Assembly (NCBI RefSeq): GCF_009939295.1
Contig: NZ_WVIC01000024.1
Location: forward strand, 1-64,000
From: Petrachloros mirabilis ULC683
Lineage (GTDB): Bacteria > Cyanobacteriota > Cyanobacteriia > Thermosynechococcales > Thermosynechococcaceae
Direction: 5' to 3'
DNA: 64,000 nucleotides
Shown: piece by piece, positions 11,313 to 21,398 of the stretch
How positions within the stretch are numbered: the first letter of the stretch is position 1
How the letters are laid out: each line of letters begins with the position of its first letter
Notes under the pieces: generated by a model
Seen by the model: only the letters and a program-made list of their open reading frames with translations
Told to the model about the DNA's origin: nothing
The model's database searches: none
Position numbers and translations under genes: made by a program

Positions 11313-12854
11313 TCAACCCTGAAGGAATACCTCAATAATCTGTGCCTGCATTTCTGGGCTCAAATAAGGATGCAGGGGTAGGCTGAGAACCTCTTGCGCC
11401 ACCTGATTACACAGGGGCAATTCAACCTTAGGATTGAGCAATGCGGGTTGGTGATTGAGTGGTAGAGGATAATGCACCACCGACGGTACTCCTGCTGAGC
11501 GCAATCGGGCTTGTAGAGCCTGCCGCTCTGGCACTCGCAGGGTGTACTGGGCGTAGACACTGGTATTGTGGAGTTCAATGTAGGGTGGGGGAATGCCCGC
11601 CTGCTGCAACCAAACATCGTAGCGCTGAGCCACCTGTTGTCGTTGTCCAATCTCTTGGGGAAAAATATCTAGTTTGGCCAGTAAAATGGCAGCTTGTAAG
11701 GTGTCCAGACGGCTATTGACCCCCAATCGAATATGGTGATACCGCCGATCTTGGCCATGATTAGCAATTTGCCGGATTATTTCAGACCATTGATCGTTAT
11801 CGGTAAAAATTGCCCCTCCATCTCCATATCCTCCCAGGGGTTTACTCGGGAAGAAGCTGGTGCAGGCTAGTGTACTTAAACTGCCGGATGGTCGGCCTTT
11901 ATAGGTGGCTCCTAAGCTTTGGGCTGCATCTTCAATCACGGGAATATTGTATCGGGCTGCGATCGCACCAATTGCATCAAAATCGGCACACTGCCCATAG
12001 AGCGACACTGGCATAATCGCTCGGGTTCGCGGCGTAATAGCGCTCTCAAGCTGGCTCGGATCTAGGGTGTAGGTGAGGGGGTCAATATCCACATAGACTG
12101 GCGTAGCCCCCAACAGCGCCACCGTCTCAGCAGTGGCAATAAAGGTAAACCCAGGAACAATCACCTCACTTCCTGGCTCAATCCCTAGCGCCATTTGAGC
12201 AATCAGTAGTGCATCCGTGCCATTGGCACAGGTAATACAGTGCTTAACCCCCACAAACTGAGCCAGCCTTGTTTCCAGGGCAGCCACTTCTGGCCCCAAC
12301 ACATACTGGCCATGGCGCAGCACGCGCAGCATCGACCGCTGAATAGCGGGGGTGAGTCGTCGTTGCTGAGTGCCCAAGTCAACGAGCTGAACCGAAGTCG
12401 TTGGATACCAGTGCCCCAACGCTAAGCCCAGGAGATCTTCAGGTTGAATCCCCGGACAAATGCCACAGGCCAAAATCCAGGAATGGCGGGTCACAATCAA
12501 AGGCTGCGGTAGCTGAGTTGCCAGTTGCAGCGTCAGCCGAGCTTCGAGATGGGCAACCTCTGATTGCATTAAGTCCAAAATCTCATTACCCACCTGAGGC
12601 AAGGGCTTCAGGATCGCCAACAGGTTCTGGAGCGAATCGGAAATCTGAGGTCTATGGGTCTGTCTAGAAGATTCTGCTTCAGCGAGTTCAGTACAAATTT
12701 GAGTCAGGCTGTGAGTCGCATACCAGCCCTCAACCTCACCCGCTTGAACCCGTTTCAAGATCTGGGTGGCAGCCGCCTCATCCTCAGCCCAAACCTGAGT
12801 GATCTCTCGAAGCACATCAGTGGCAAACACAAGCTGAACAGCCCGATTAAGCAT
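11313..12854 (-). CDS. DegT/DnrJ/EryC1/StrS aminotransferase with N-terminal degenerate PIN-like domain
   Basis: A 513-residue fusion. Residues from about 155 on are a complete PLP-dependent sugar aminotransferase: it opens VQLVDLGTQQRRLTPAI, carries GTDAL for phosphate binding, Asp309 (PVIEDAAQ) for the pyridine nitrogen and the Schiff-base Lys338 (SFFPSKPLGGYGDGG). That pattern resembles WbpE-like enzymes acting on UDP-2-acetamido-3-oxo sugars in surface polysaccharide synthesis. The first 150 residues resemble a VapC-type PIN domain: Asp13 near the start, G-E-V-E-G-W, and a later V-T-R segment. The last catalytic acid is absent (RHSWIL instead of R-N-x-x-D-F), so nuclease activity is unlikely. 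The ATG at 12854 is preferred over a TTG four codons earlier. It follows the LysR gene by about 50 bases in the same direction. Confidence 0.88.
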   Translation of the reverse strand: MLNRAVQLVFATDVLREITQVWAEDEAAATQILKRVQAGEVEGWYATHSLTQICTELAEAESSRQTHRPQISDSLQNLLAILKPLPQVGNEILDLMQSEVAHLEARLTLQLATQLPQPLIVTRHSWILACGICPGIQPEDLLGLALGHWYPTTSVQLVDLGTQQRRLTPAIQRSMLRVLRHGQYVLGPEVAALETRLAQFVGVKHCITCANGTDALLIAQMALGIEPGSEVIVPGFTFIATAETVALLGATPVYVDIDPLTYTLDPSQLESAITPRTRAIMPVSLYGQCADFDAIGAIAARYNIPVIEDAAQSLGATYKGRPSGSLSTLACTSFFPSKPLGGYGDGGAIFTDNDQWSEIIRQIANHGQDRRYHHIRLGVNSRLDTLQAAILLAKLDIFPQEIGQRQQVAQRYDVWLQQAGIPPPYIELHNTSVYAQYTLRVPERQALQARLRSAGVPSVVHYPLPLNHQPALLNPKVELPLCNQVAQEVLSLPLHPYLSPEMQAQIIEVFLQG

Positions 12855-12905
12855 CCACACTGACAAACGAAACCCTTCCGAGTATGAACGGTGATGCCAG
12901 CAGAA

Positions 12906-13817
12906 TCAACCCCTGGGGTCAGCAGCAAAGCGTCCTGTTCCCCGTAGTAAATCTAGAAACGAAAAAACCGCAGGGGAGTACAGCACATCGGGGAGTACCG
13001 CTACCCCAATGCTCCGCTCTAGGGGGATAGGCAGCGATCGCACCGTTACATCGTCGGGAATGGGCAAGGCCGCAAGTCGAGGTAAAATCGCCGCCCCCAA
13101 CCCCTGGGAGACCATACTGACAATAGTGGAGTCTTCTTTGACTTCGTAGGCCACCTTGAGGAGATAGCCTGACTTTTGCCAGTGCGATCGCACCACCGAC
13201 GTACACTCAGCATAGTTGTAAAGAATATAGGCATAGTGAGATAAAGCTTTCCAGGTCAGCCTTTCCGGAATCACCTGGGTCGTGGGGGGCAACAGTACCA
13301 CAAATTCATCCCGAGCAATCTCCCAGGTTTCCAGATCCTCTGAACTGCGCGGCAAAGGCACCAGTCCTAGATCCGCCTGCCCCTCCAACAGGGCTTGCTC
13401 CACCCCTGTGGGATCCTTTTCCGTCAGAGTCACCTCAATTTGAGGATGTAACCGCGAAAACTGAGCAATCTGGGGCGGCAATAAATGGGTGGCCACACTC
13501 CGAAACGAAGCAATGCGCACCCGCCCCCCCTGCAAGCTCTTTTCTAGGTTGACCTCCTGCTCCATAGATTCACGAACTTGTAAGATCTCGCGGGCATGGG
13601 TGAGAATCCGCTCTCCCACTAGGGTGGCACGCGCCCCAAACCGTCCCCGAGTCAGCAGTGAAACCCCTAACTCCTCTTCAAGAGCTGCGATCGCTCGGCT
13701 CACCGCAGATTGAGAAATGCCCAAGTTGAGTGCAGCGGTGGAAAAGCTGCCGTGATTGGCAACTGCCATCAAAATTCTTAAATGCCCAATATTCATAGAT
13801 GAATGCGGAGATTGCAT
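12906..13817 (-). CDS. LysR-family transcriptional regulator
   Basis: A 303-residue LTTR. The N-terminal winged helix (about 8-68) shows the family pattern: FSTAALNLGISQSAVSRAI, then LEEELGVSLLTRG. The effector-binding domain follows from about residue 95 (RVRIASFRSVATHLLP, and later PLPRSSEDLE). A second ATG at 13796 (MNIGHLRIL) is the position where many homologues begin and may be the true start. It is divergent from the cupin-like gene at 14013, with a 195-base spacer holding both promoters, so that gene is a likely target. The DegT gene follows on the same strand. The ligand is unknown. Confidence 0.92.
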   Translation of the reverse strand: MQSPHSSMNIGHLRILMAVANHGSFSTAALNLGISQSAVSRAIAALEEELGVSLLTRGRFGARATLVGERILTHAREILQVRESMEQEVNLEKSLQGGRVRIASFRSVATHLLPPQIAQFSRLHPQIEVTLTEKDPTGVEQALLEGQADLGLVPLPRSSEDLETWEIARDEFVVLLPPTTQVIPERLTWKALSHYAYILYNYAECTSVVRSHWQKSGYLLKVAYEVKEDSTIVSMVSQGLGAAILPRLAALPIPDDVTVRSLPIPLERSIGVAVLPDVLYSPAVFSFLDLLRGTGRFAADPRG

Positions 13818-14012
13818 TGCACTTGTTGGGAGGTTAAGACCCTTAAAAAAATACTATCCACATTTTGCATGGATATGCCCCGAGATGGGTTTTGTATATC
13901 AAAAGACCCTGAGTTAACCTAGCTAAATAGCGTTGGGATAGACCTCAACTGCATCTGGCTCAATTCTGCTCACGGCTTTTATCCTGCCCTTGAACGTCTA
14001 ACATCATCTTTT

Positions 14013-14501
14013 ATGTTTGAACTCATCTCATATCAAAAATTTCGTGATACCCCAAAAGTCCGATTCTTTGATATCACCATCGGCACCTCCAACGCCCGGG
14101 ACTTGGTATTCCATGACGGTCCTGCAGTGAGTCCCCACGATTCTCCCACCGGAGACTGGCAATTCTATCTACATCCTCACCAAGAAGACAACTTGCTAGC
14201 CGTCTCCGGTGGACGCACCTTCTACCTGGTCAACTTCCAATGGGAGAATCCGTATCACATCGTGCGCCTAGATGCCGGCAAAGAGATTTTACGAATTCCC
14301 CCAGGCACATTTCATCGTTCCATCTCAGATCTACATGGTTCATTAGTGCTCAATCAGGCCGTGCGCTCCGTGAACACCAGCATCGAACGGGAGTTTCGCG
14401 TTTACAATAGCGCCGAAATTCCTCGACTGCGCTGGGTCACCTCTCAAGGAGCGCCAGCCCCGCGTCAACATGGGCTTGAGCGTCGTGAATGGGCAGCATA
14501 A
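14013..14501 (+). CDS. Cupin-like (RmlC-fold) protein of unknown substrate
   Basis: A 162-residue soluble protein with a beta-rich pattern. The block DWQFYLHPHQEDNLLAVSGG, then FYLVNF, then IPPGTFHRSISD matches the two cupin motifs (H-x-H...E...G and P-x-G-x-H-x), although the usual four metal ligands are not all at canonical spacing. It could be a metal enzyme, a sugar epimerase relative or a sensor. It is transcribed away from a LysR gene, which suggests regulation by that protein. No substrate can be read from the sequence. Confidence 0.75.
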   Translation: MFELISYQKFRDTPKVRFFDITIGTSNARDLVFHDGPAVSPHDSPTGDWQFYLHPHQEDNLLAVSGGRTFYLVNFQWENPYHIVRLDAGKEILRIPPGTFHRSISDLHGSLVLNQAVRSVNTSIEREFRVYNSAEIPRLRWVTSQGAPAPRQHGLERREWAA

Positions 14502-14539
14502 ATCAACTCCATTTGACCCTGATATACCTGAGAAGACTG

Positions 14540-14822
14540 GCCCTCATCCCCTAGTCCCTTCTTCCAAAAACGGAGAAGGGGAACTGAACCCCTGTCTTAG
14601 CCCCTCTCCCCGCTTGGGCTACGGTGTACACACAAGTCTTGAAAAATTCAAAATCTTTGCACTCGCCCCCCTAGCCCCCCAATTCTGGGGGGAACTAGTT
14701 CTAACTTTCGGATTTCTCCCCCCAATTTTGGGGGGTTGGGGGGGCTAATGCAGCGTGGAACACGGAGAACTAGAGATGTGTGTACACCGTAACCCAGCTT
14801 GGCAGAGGGGTTGGGGTGAGGG
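14540..14822. repeat. CCCTCA...TGAGGG repeat interrupted by a 172-bp element
   Basis: Outside the insert, CCCTCATCCCCTAGTCCC on the left and GGGGTTGGGGTGAGGG on the right are inverted and match the interior of the 155-bp element, so this is a relative of that element lacking its exact ends. The family D element 14620-14791 sits within it, showing that insertion occurred into an existing repeat. Confidence 0.6.
14620..14791. mobile_element. Family D element, copy 1 (172 bp)
   Basis: Starts TACGGTGTACACACAAGTC and ends GATGTGTGTACACCGTA; the terminal inverted repeat is CGGTGTACACACA, just inside TA dinucleotides. The interior has paired CCCCCCAATT and GGGGGG arms. Copy 2 (16056-16227) has the same length, 172 bases. 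TA ends point to an IS630/Tc1-type mobilising transposase, not present in the window. Confidence 0.8.
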
Positions 14823-14913
14823 CGTTGCGAGTACCACCCAGTCAAATTAGAGATCAAACCTGGGCTAAATGATCTGCAATCGAAAATTTTCCTTAATCCC
14901 AGCGGCCATTTGA

Positions 14914-16008
<1,095 letters not shown>

Positions 16009-16055
16009 GGGGCAGCCTCGAATCGAGCTTTGCATCTCCCCACTTTGGGCGGTAC

Positions 16056-16227
16056 TACGGTGTACACACATCTCTGCATAAACCCATTCCATCCTGCATT
16101 AGCCCCCCCGACCCCCCAAGTTTGGAGGGAGATCAACAAAAACTAGGACTATTTCCCCCCAAGTTTGGGGGGTTAGGGGGGCGAGCGCAAAGATTTTGAA
16201 TCTTTCAAGACTTGTGTGTACACGGTA
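16056..16227. mobile_element. Family D element, copy 2 (172 bp)
   Basis: Begins TACGGTGTACACACATC and ends CTTGTGTGTACACGGTA. Relative to copy 1 it lies in the inverted orientation: its right end reads TTGAATCTTTCAAGACTTG where copy 1 has the complement at its left end. It fills most of the gap1-guaB3 spacer (16009-16330); I see no gene in that spacer. Confidence 0.8.
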
Positions 16228-16330
16228 GCCTTTGGACGGTGCCAAGCTCTAGCGTGTTCAAAATTTCACTTTTGACAGGATATTTTTGGCTTTGCTAGTC
16301 TAGCTAAATGATTCTGGATAGGGTGACAGC

Positions 16331-17494
16331 GTGGAAATACAAATTGGGCGAAGTAAAAGCGCCAGACGAGCATACGGTATTGATGAAATTGCCCTGGTTC
16401 CAGGACGGCGTACCCTTGACCCGCAGCTTGCCGATACCAGTTGTGAAATTGGCGGTATTCGGCGAGAAATTCCGATTTTGGCCAGTGCCATGGATAGCGT
16501 GATAGACGTCAACATGGCGGTACAGCTCTCAAAACTCGGGGCAATCGGGGTACTCAACCTAGAAGGGATTCAAACCCGGTATGAAGATCCAGATCCGATT
16601 CTGGACAAAATTGCCCAGGTCGATGTGCATGAGTTTGTCCCGTTGATGCAACAGCTCTATGCCCAGCCCATTCAGCCCGAGCTAATTCGCAAACGCATTC
16701 AAGAAATTAAAACCCAGGGGGGCATCGCTGCCGTTAGCCTAACCCCAGCCGGGGCGAGTCAGTATAGCTCAGTCGTAGCAGAAGCAGGGGCAGATCTGGT
16801 TTTCATTCAGGCTACCGTGGTCTCTACCGCTCACCTGTGCCCCGAAAGCGTCACCCCCCTCGATCTGGCTCAGTTTTGCCAGAATATGCCCATGCCAGTC
16901 ATTCTGGGGAACTGTGTCACCTATGATGTCACCCTTAGTCTCCTGCAAGCGGGGGCTGCTGGGGTGTTGGTGGGCATTGGGCCTGGGGCAGCTTGCACCT
17001 CCCGAGGTGTTTTGGGTGTGGGAGTTCCCCAGGCCACAGCTGTGGCTGACTGTGCAGCCGCTCGTGACCAGTTCTTTCACGAAACCGGGCAGTATGTCCC
17101 GGTCATTGCTGATGGGGGTTTGATCACGGGCGGTGATGTCTGTAAATGTATTGCTTGCGGGGCTGATGCGGTCATGATGGGATCCCCCTTTGCCAGAGCT
17201 GTCGAAGCACCGGGGCGAGGCTTCCATTGGGGCATGGCAACGCCAAGCCCAGTGCTGCCTCGGGGCACTCGCATTCGCGTGGGCACCACCGGTACCCTAG
17301 AGCAAATTCTGCGCGGCCCGGCGCAACTAGACGATGGCACCCACAACTTTTTAGGGGCATTGCAAACCAGCATGGGCACCCTAGGGGCTAAAAACATCCA
17401 AGAAATGCAGCATGTGGAGGTGATTATTGCTCCAGCACTCTTGAGCGAAGGCAAAATGTATCAAAAGGCGCAAAAGCTAGGAATGGGCAAATAA
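16331..17494 (+). CDS. guaB3: IMP dehydrogenase-related protein, GuaB3 family
   Basis: A 387-residue TIM-barrel protein that begins MEIQIGRSKSARRAYGIDEI (GTG start), the diagnostic opening of GuaB3, and lacks the CBS (Bateman) domains of classical GuaB. The active-site loop is present: GIGPGAACTSRGVLG with Cys222, the residue that forms the XMP thioimidate, followed by VIADGGLITGGDV and MGSPFARA. In cyanobacteria GuaB3 proteins act in guanine nucleotide synthesis. The Yfr1 sRNA and trxA follow directly, the gene order known from many cyanobacteria. Confidence 0.94.
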   Translation: MEIQIGRSKSARRAYGIDEIALVPGRRTLDPQLADTSCEIGGIRREIPILASAMDSVIDVNMAVQLSKLGAIGVLNLEGIQTRYEDPDPILDKIAQVDVHEFVPLMQQLYAQPIQPELIRKRIQEIKTQGGIAAVSLTPAGASQYSSVVAEAGADLVFIQATVVSTAHLCPESVTPLDLAQFCQNMPMPVILGNCVTYDVTLSLLQAGAAGVLVGIGPGAACTSRGVLGVGVPQATAVADCAAARDQFFHETGQYVPVIADGGLITGGDVCKCIACGADAVMMGSPFARAVEAPGRGFHWGMATPSPVLPRGTRIRVGTTGTLEQILRGPAQLDDGTHNFLGALQTSMGTLGAKNIQEMQHVEVIIAPALLSEGKMYQKAQKLGMGK

Positions 17495-17563
17495 ATCTGA
17501 GAAAGCGACCGATGTTCCTGCCCTAAGGTGTGGCAAATCGGAAATGCTTGCCTACAATTAAAG

Positions 17564-17637
17564 AAGCGGAGACGCAAGTTTCCGTTCACTCCTCACACCA
17601 CACTCCGCCTGAACAGTCGTTCGGGCGGCTTCCTTTT
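17564..17637 (+). ncRNA. yfr1: Yfr1 small RNA
   Basis: The spacer between guaB3 and trxA contains ACTCCTCACACCAC (17588-17601), the unpaired ultraconserved core of Yfr1. It is preceded by a short stem (GCGGAGACGC region) and followed by a terminator hairpin: CCGCCTGAAC-AGTC-GTTCGGGCGG then CTTCCTTTT (17605-17637). A TACAAT at 17553-17558 serves as the -10 box, placing the RNA start near 17564. Yfr1 is an Hfq-independent antisense regulator whose core pairs with translation start regions of outer-membrane protein mRNAs in marine strains. Position, core and terminator all agree. Confidence 0.9.
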
Positions 17638-17786
17638 GGGAGGCTAGGTGCAAAAATGCTAGAATAACCGCCAAAGTTACCGAATTCCTGAGGGTCATAT
17701 TGTGAGTTTGTTAATTTTGTGGGGATGGCGTTGAAGTTCCTGGTATTGTAGGAATCGTAGACAAGCTATAGAAAGGTTTCGCGGGC

Positions 17787-18107
17787 ATGTCAGCAGCTGC
17801 AGTTACAGACGCTACGTTCAAAGAAGAAGTTATTGACAGCGATGTTCCGGTACTAGTGGATTTTTGGGCTCCCTGGTGTGGACCCTGCCGCATGGTAGCA
17901 CCCGTGGTAGAGGAAATCTCCGATCAATACGAAGGTCAAATTAAGGTCGTCAAAATCAATACTGACGAGAATCCCAATGTTGCCAGTCAATATGGAATTC
18001 GCAGCATTCCGACGCTGATGATTTTCAAGGGCGGTCAACGCGTGGATATGGTTGTGGGGGCAGTTCCCAAAACGACCTTGGCAAACACCCTGGAAAAATA
18101 TTTGTAA
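17787..18107 (+). CDS. trxA: Thioredoxin (m-type)
   Basis: A 106-residue thioredoxin with the redox pair Cys31/Cys34 in [11 protein letters not shown], the cis-Pro in SIPTLMIF and a buried Asp before the active site (VDFWAPW). In cyanobacteria the m-type enzyme, reduced by ferredoxin-thioredoxin reductase, activates Calvin-cycle and other targets in light. The ATG at 17787 has no strong ribosome-binding site (GAAAGG about 12 bases upstream). It is downstream of Yfr1, whose terminator separates it from guaB3. Confidence 0.96.
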   Translation: MSAAAVTDATFKEEVIDSDVPVLVDFWAPWCGPCRMVAPVVEEISDQYEGQIKVVKINTDENPNVASQYGIRSIPTLMIFKGGQRVDMVVGAVPKTTLANTLEKYL

Positions 18108-18174
18108 GGTCGGCTTCGGTTTTCAAGCCTCTCAAGGCATCCAGTCTATTTTCTGAATCTAGGTCTTCAGTGCT

Positions 18175-18945
18175 TCAAGGCTGAGGATCTTTTTTGAGAT
18201 GTGCATCCACAACTTGGATCTGTTGCCAATTTTGGATGCAGATGGTCGTGGCAGGAACGGTCGTCAGATCGGGCCAACCCCAGGTCACACCAATGGCTCC
18301 AGCGGCTCTGGCTGCCTCAGCCATTTGGCCATCGGCGGCACTATCGCCAATCATCAGGGTGTGGGCAGGGGCAACGTTTAGGGTTTGACACAAAGACCTT
18401 AGAAGGATGGGGTTAGGCTTACTCAAGGTGCCTTCTGCCACGCCTTGATGGGCATGAACCCAGGCTAAGAGTTGATGGGTGTCTAAAAATGCCTGAACCT
18501 GATCGGGGGTATCAGCAGAGAGAACGCCAATTTTAAGGCTGGCTTGATGAAGGGCTTGCAACAGGGCTATCCCATCGGGAATCGGAGGGGTGTGCTGGGC
18601 TTTGGGAGATAGGGCTTGATCGGCCTGGACGAAGGCAGACAAGACCAGATCCAGAGACTCTATCCAGTCTCGTCCAGTTTCAGCGACGTAGGCGGCAGCT
18701 GCGATCGCATTTTCTTGACGGCTCCCCACTGCCAGCAGCCCTTGAGGGTTGAGACGGTCATTCTCAAGACCCAAGGCCAGGAGTAACGGTTCGCGCACCC
18801 CTGGTACTTGGGCATCAATTAGGCGCGATCTCATCTGCCCCAGTTGTCTCAAGTAAGGCTCTACAGAGGCCAGCGTTCCGTCCTTATCGAACACCACAGC
18901 TTCAATGTCAGCAAAGCAAACCTGAGCGCAGCACAGATCAATCAC
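18175..18945 (-). CDS. HAD-superfamily phosphatase
   Basis: A 256-residue haloacid-dehalogenase-type hydrolase. Motif I is VVFDKDGTL (nucleophile Asp20 and general acid Asp22), motif II is GVLSADT, motif III the Lys in TLSKPNP, and motif IV MIGDSAADGQMA. A helical cap lies between motifs I and II, so the fold is subfamily I, like phosphoglycolate phosphatase or beta-phosphoglucomutase, but the substrate is not decidable. It starts with GTG two bases after the stop of the upstream universal stress gene, so the two form an operon. Confidence 0.9.
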   Translation of the reverse strand: MIDLCCAQVCFADIEAVVFDKDGTLASVEPYLRQLGQMRSRLIDAQVPGVREPLLLALGLENDRLNPQGLLAVGSRQENAIAAAAYVAETGRDWIESLDLVLSAFVQADQALSPKAQHTPPIPDGIALLQALHQASLKIGVLSADTPDQVQAFLDTHQLLAWVHAHQGVAEGTLSKPNPILLRSLCQTLNVAPAHTLMIGDSAADGQMAEAARAAGAIGVTWGWPDLTTVPATTICIQNWQQIQVVDAHLKKDPQP

Positions 18946-18947
18946 AC

Positions 18948-19802
18948 CTAGCCCGCCTTACGAGTAAACAGCACCGGACAGGGGGCATAAACTCTCACAT
19001 AGTCAGACAAAGAGGTTCCCAACAGCCGATCTAAATCAGGTAAGCTCTTTGCCACAGATGGCCGTCGGTCAGGAGACCCCAGCAGCAAGAGATCAGCATT
19101 GGCCCTATTGGCAATGCGGCAGATTTCTTCCCCAGGATTGCCATCACTGACACTGCACTGACAGGTCACCCCATAGCGCTTGGCCTCTGCCAAGGCAGGA
19201 GCGAGCACCGGATCTTTTTCTGCCTCCGCAGGGGTGAGATCGCGGTGGCCACTAAACTCTCGGTTAATATGAGCCAAAATCAGTTTGCCGCCTTTGATGT
19301 CTCGGAGGAGCTGGAGCGCCGTCTTGAGACATTCCTGAGCTTCCGAAGATGAGTTCATGGCCACCATAATCCGGTTGATTTTTTTGACATAGATGTCGTC
19401 TTTGACCAACAGCATGGGACGCCTAGACAGTTGAAAGACATACTGACTCACCGAGTTTTCTAGAATTGACTCTAGCCGCTTCAAGCCCCGCGACCCCATA
19501 ATGATCAAGTCGGCATTAATATCTTCAGCCACACGACAGACTTCATCTTTGGGATCGCCCTCGCGCAACAGGGTATTCACCGCTACCAGATTGGGATCTA
19601 GATGCAGCGACTCAACAGCTTTGGCCAGGGTCTTAGCGCCTTCTTCCCGCTTCGCTTGCATCTCATCCGAAGTGACCTGGGGTGGCACCACATGGAGAAC
19701 AGTGACAATGGCTCGCTGAATCGCAGGAAGATCCATCAAAGCATTTAACATCTGCTCAGATTGCCCGGTGCCTGAATCGGCCAACAAAATATGCTCAATC
19801 AT
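18948..19802 (-). CDS. Universal stress protein with two USP domains
   Basis: A 284-residue protein holding two UspA folds in tandem. The first begins MIEHILLADSG and carries IMGSRGLKRLESILENS with VSQYV; the second begins INRIMVAMNSSSEAQ and has LLLGSPDRR and SLSDYVRVYAPCPVLFT. The ATP-binding G-2x-G-9x-G(S/T) motif is clear in the first domain and weakened in the second. The ATG at 19802 has GAGGG six bases upstream, so it is preferred to an in-frame upstream codon. It forms an operon with the HAD phosphatase behind it. Confidence 0.9.
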   Translation of the reverse strand: MIEHILLADSGTGQSEQMLNALMDLPAIQRAIVTVLHVVPPQVTSDEMQAKREEGAKTLAKAVESLHLDPNLVAVNTLLREGDPKDEVCRVAEDINADLIIMGSRGLKRLESILENSVSQYVFQLSRRPMLLVKDDIYVKKINRIMVAMNSSSEAQECLKTALQLLRDIKGGKLILAHINREFSGHRDLTPAEAEKDPVLAPALAEAKRYGVTCQCSVSDGNPGEEICRIANRANADLLLLGSPDRRPSVAKSLPDLDRLLGTSLSDYVRVYAPCPVLFTRKAG

Positions 19803-19968
19803 GGCTGCCCTCAAACTGCATCTATGCCTAAGGTTCAAATCGTGATCTAGAACCCCACCTCTGAATGAATGGGATCTACCTTCGGTTTATCATGCGGTCT
19901 TGTCGATCCGGCAGAATCCTGATTTCCTTTAACAATGATCTTCATAATTGTTTGGAGTTTACCCCCAC

Positions 19969-20937
19969 TCAGCAGGAACGTCGCTTCTTGAGATGGTATC
20001 GCCAGGTATACCACCCATTTCTTAAGCCCTGGTAGCGATCACCCCCCAAAACTTGAAGTAATATAATTGCCACCAGTAGGCGCAGGGCTTTTGGTGTCAA
20101 AATCGACTGTAAGCGATGGGCATAGGCCTGACCCCAAAAGTACTTTGCCAAGCGTGCATCACTAATCTCGGTCGCTTTCCATCCTAAATAGAGCGCGCAG
20201 GCACTATAGCTGTGGCCTCTTAGATGGAGTTGATCGATGGAAGCAGTCAAAAACTGTTTTTCAATCACAACTCGGCTAGCACACCACATGCGATCGCAGT
20301 CCCTCGATATGCTGGTTTCAGAGAGACGATACTTGACCAAAGGAGCCTTAATTAGCCCAAATTGAAATCTTTGGCATAGCCGCAGCCACATATCCCAATC
20401 TTCTGACCCGCGAATGCCAGGACTTAGATCAAACATGCCAACCTCATCAAAGCAAGCTCGTCGAATCAAAGGATTGCTGCCACACCCGATCCAGTTTTGG
20501 GTTAAGAAAGATCGCCACACCCGACCCTCTACATGGGATTGAATCACTCGCCCCGTAAACTGACCCTCGTTATCAATCAGTGCCGTCCAGGTATAAACCA
20601 GACCGACAGTTTTATGCTGATTCAAGTAATCTACTTGCTGCGCCAACTTTGTAGGCTCCCATAAGTCATCGGCATCCAAGAAGGCAATGTACTCACCTGA
20701 CGTCTGAAGAATGCCATGATTACGGGCAACCCCTTGCCCCTGGTTAGGTTGATTAATCCAGTAAAGTCTTGGATTATTTTGTGCTTCTAGCCAATGTTCG
20801 AGATCATCTGTGCTGCCATCATTGACAACTAAGACTTCATAATCTTGAAAAGTTTGTTGCCAGACACTTTCAAGGGTTTCCGGTAGAAACAACATAGCAT
20901 TATAGGCTGGAATTACAATCGAAACTTGGGGCGGCAT
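19969..20937 (-). CDS. Family 2 glycosyltransferase
   Basis: A 322-residue GT-A-fold enzyme: VSIVIPAYNAMLFLPETLES at the N-terminus, VVNDGSTDD for nucleotide-sugar binding, FLDADDLW as the metal-binding DxD, and SEDWDMWLRL as the acceptor-side motif. There is no membrane helix, so it acts at the cytoplasmic face. It probably transfers one sugar during synthesis of a surface polysaccharide or glycolipid. A second GT2 gene and a PIG-L deacetylase lie upstream on the same strand across a repeat-filled gap, making a small surface-glycan group. Confidence 0.92.
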   Translation of the reverse strand: MPPQVSIVIPAYNAMLFLPETLESVWQQTFQDYEVLVVNDGSTDDLEHWLEAQNNPRLYWINQPNQGQGVARNHGILQTSGEYIAFLDADDLWEPTKLAQQVDYLNQHKTVGLVYTWTALIDNEGQFTGRVIQSHVEGRVWRSFLTQNWIGCGSNPLIRRACFDEVGMFDLSPGIRGSEDWDMWLRLCQRFQFGLIKAPLVKYRLSETSISRDCDRMWCASRVVIEKQFLTASIDQLHLRGHSYSACALYLGWKATEISDARLAKYFWGQAYAHRLQSILTPKALRLLVAIILLQVLGGDRYQGLRNGWYTWRYHLKKRRSC

Positions 20938-20986
20938 AACGGTACTTTTTGATCGCCAGTAGTTGACTTAATTTTCTAATTACAGA

Positions 20987-21070
20987 TATAGCGGTTTACA
21001 GATCAATGGAATTTAGGGGGTGCAGGGGGCGCTGCCCCCTGCGTGGAGGTTTCACCCCCACCCCTTACCC
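20987..21070. repeat. Decayed family A element
   Basis: Starts TATAGCGGTTTACAGATCAA and keeps GGGGGCGCTGCCCCCTGCG, but the right end (expected GAGAACCGCTATA) has degenerated. It lies between two glycosyltransferase genes. Confidence 0.65.
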
Positions 21071-21124
21071 TGATTGACTGACAAAAGTTGTACGCCCTCA
21101 CCCCCAACCCCTCTGCCCTTGGGC

Positions 21125-21298
21125 TACTGTGTACACACAAGTCTGAGAAAAACGATTTCACCCTGCATTCGCCCCCTACATCCCCCATTCTGGGGGACTG
21201 TGAGATATTCAGAACCCCCCAAACTAGGGGGCAGGGGGGCGAGTGTAAGGATGTTAGCGGCTTTTTAATCATCTTCTTAAATTTGTGTGTACACTGTA
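21125..21298. mobile_element. Family D element, copy 3 (174 bp)
   Basis: Begins TACTGTGTACACACAAGTC and ends TTGTGTGTACACTGTA, an inverted repeat with one base pair changed in both arms relative to copies 1 and 2 (CGGTG to CTGTG), which suggests a subfamily or paired drift. It is inserted in a CCCTCACCCC...GGGTGAGGG repeat, like copy 1, so two D copies share a similar target context (CTTGGGC before the TA). Confidence 0.78.
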
Positions 21299-21398
21299 GC
21301 CCCTTGGGTGAGGGCTAGGGTGTGGGCTTCTGGGGCTTTGGTTAAGAAGTTTTGTCAGTCAACCAGCCCCTTACCTCACTTAGGTGAGAACATTATAA

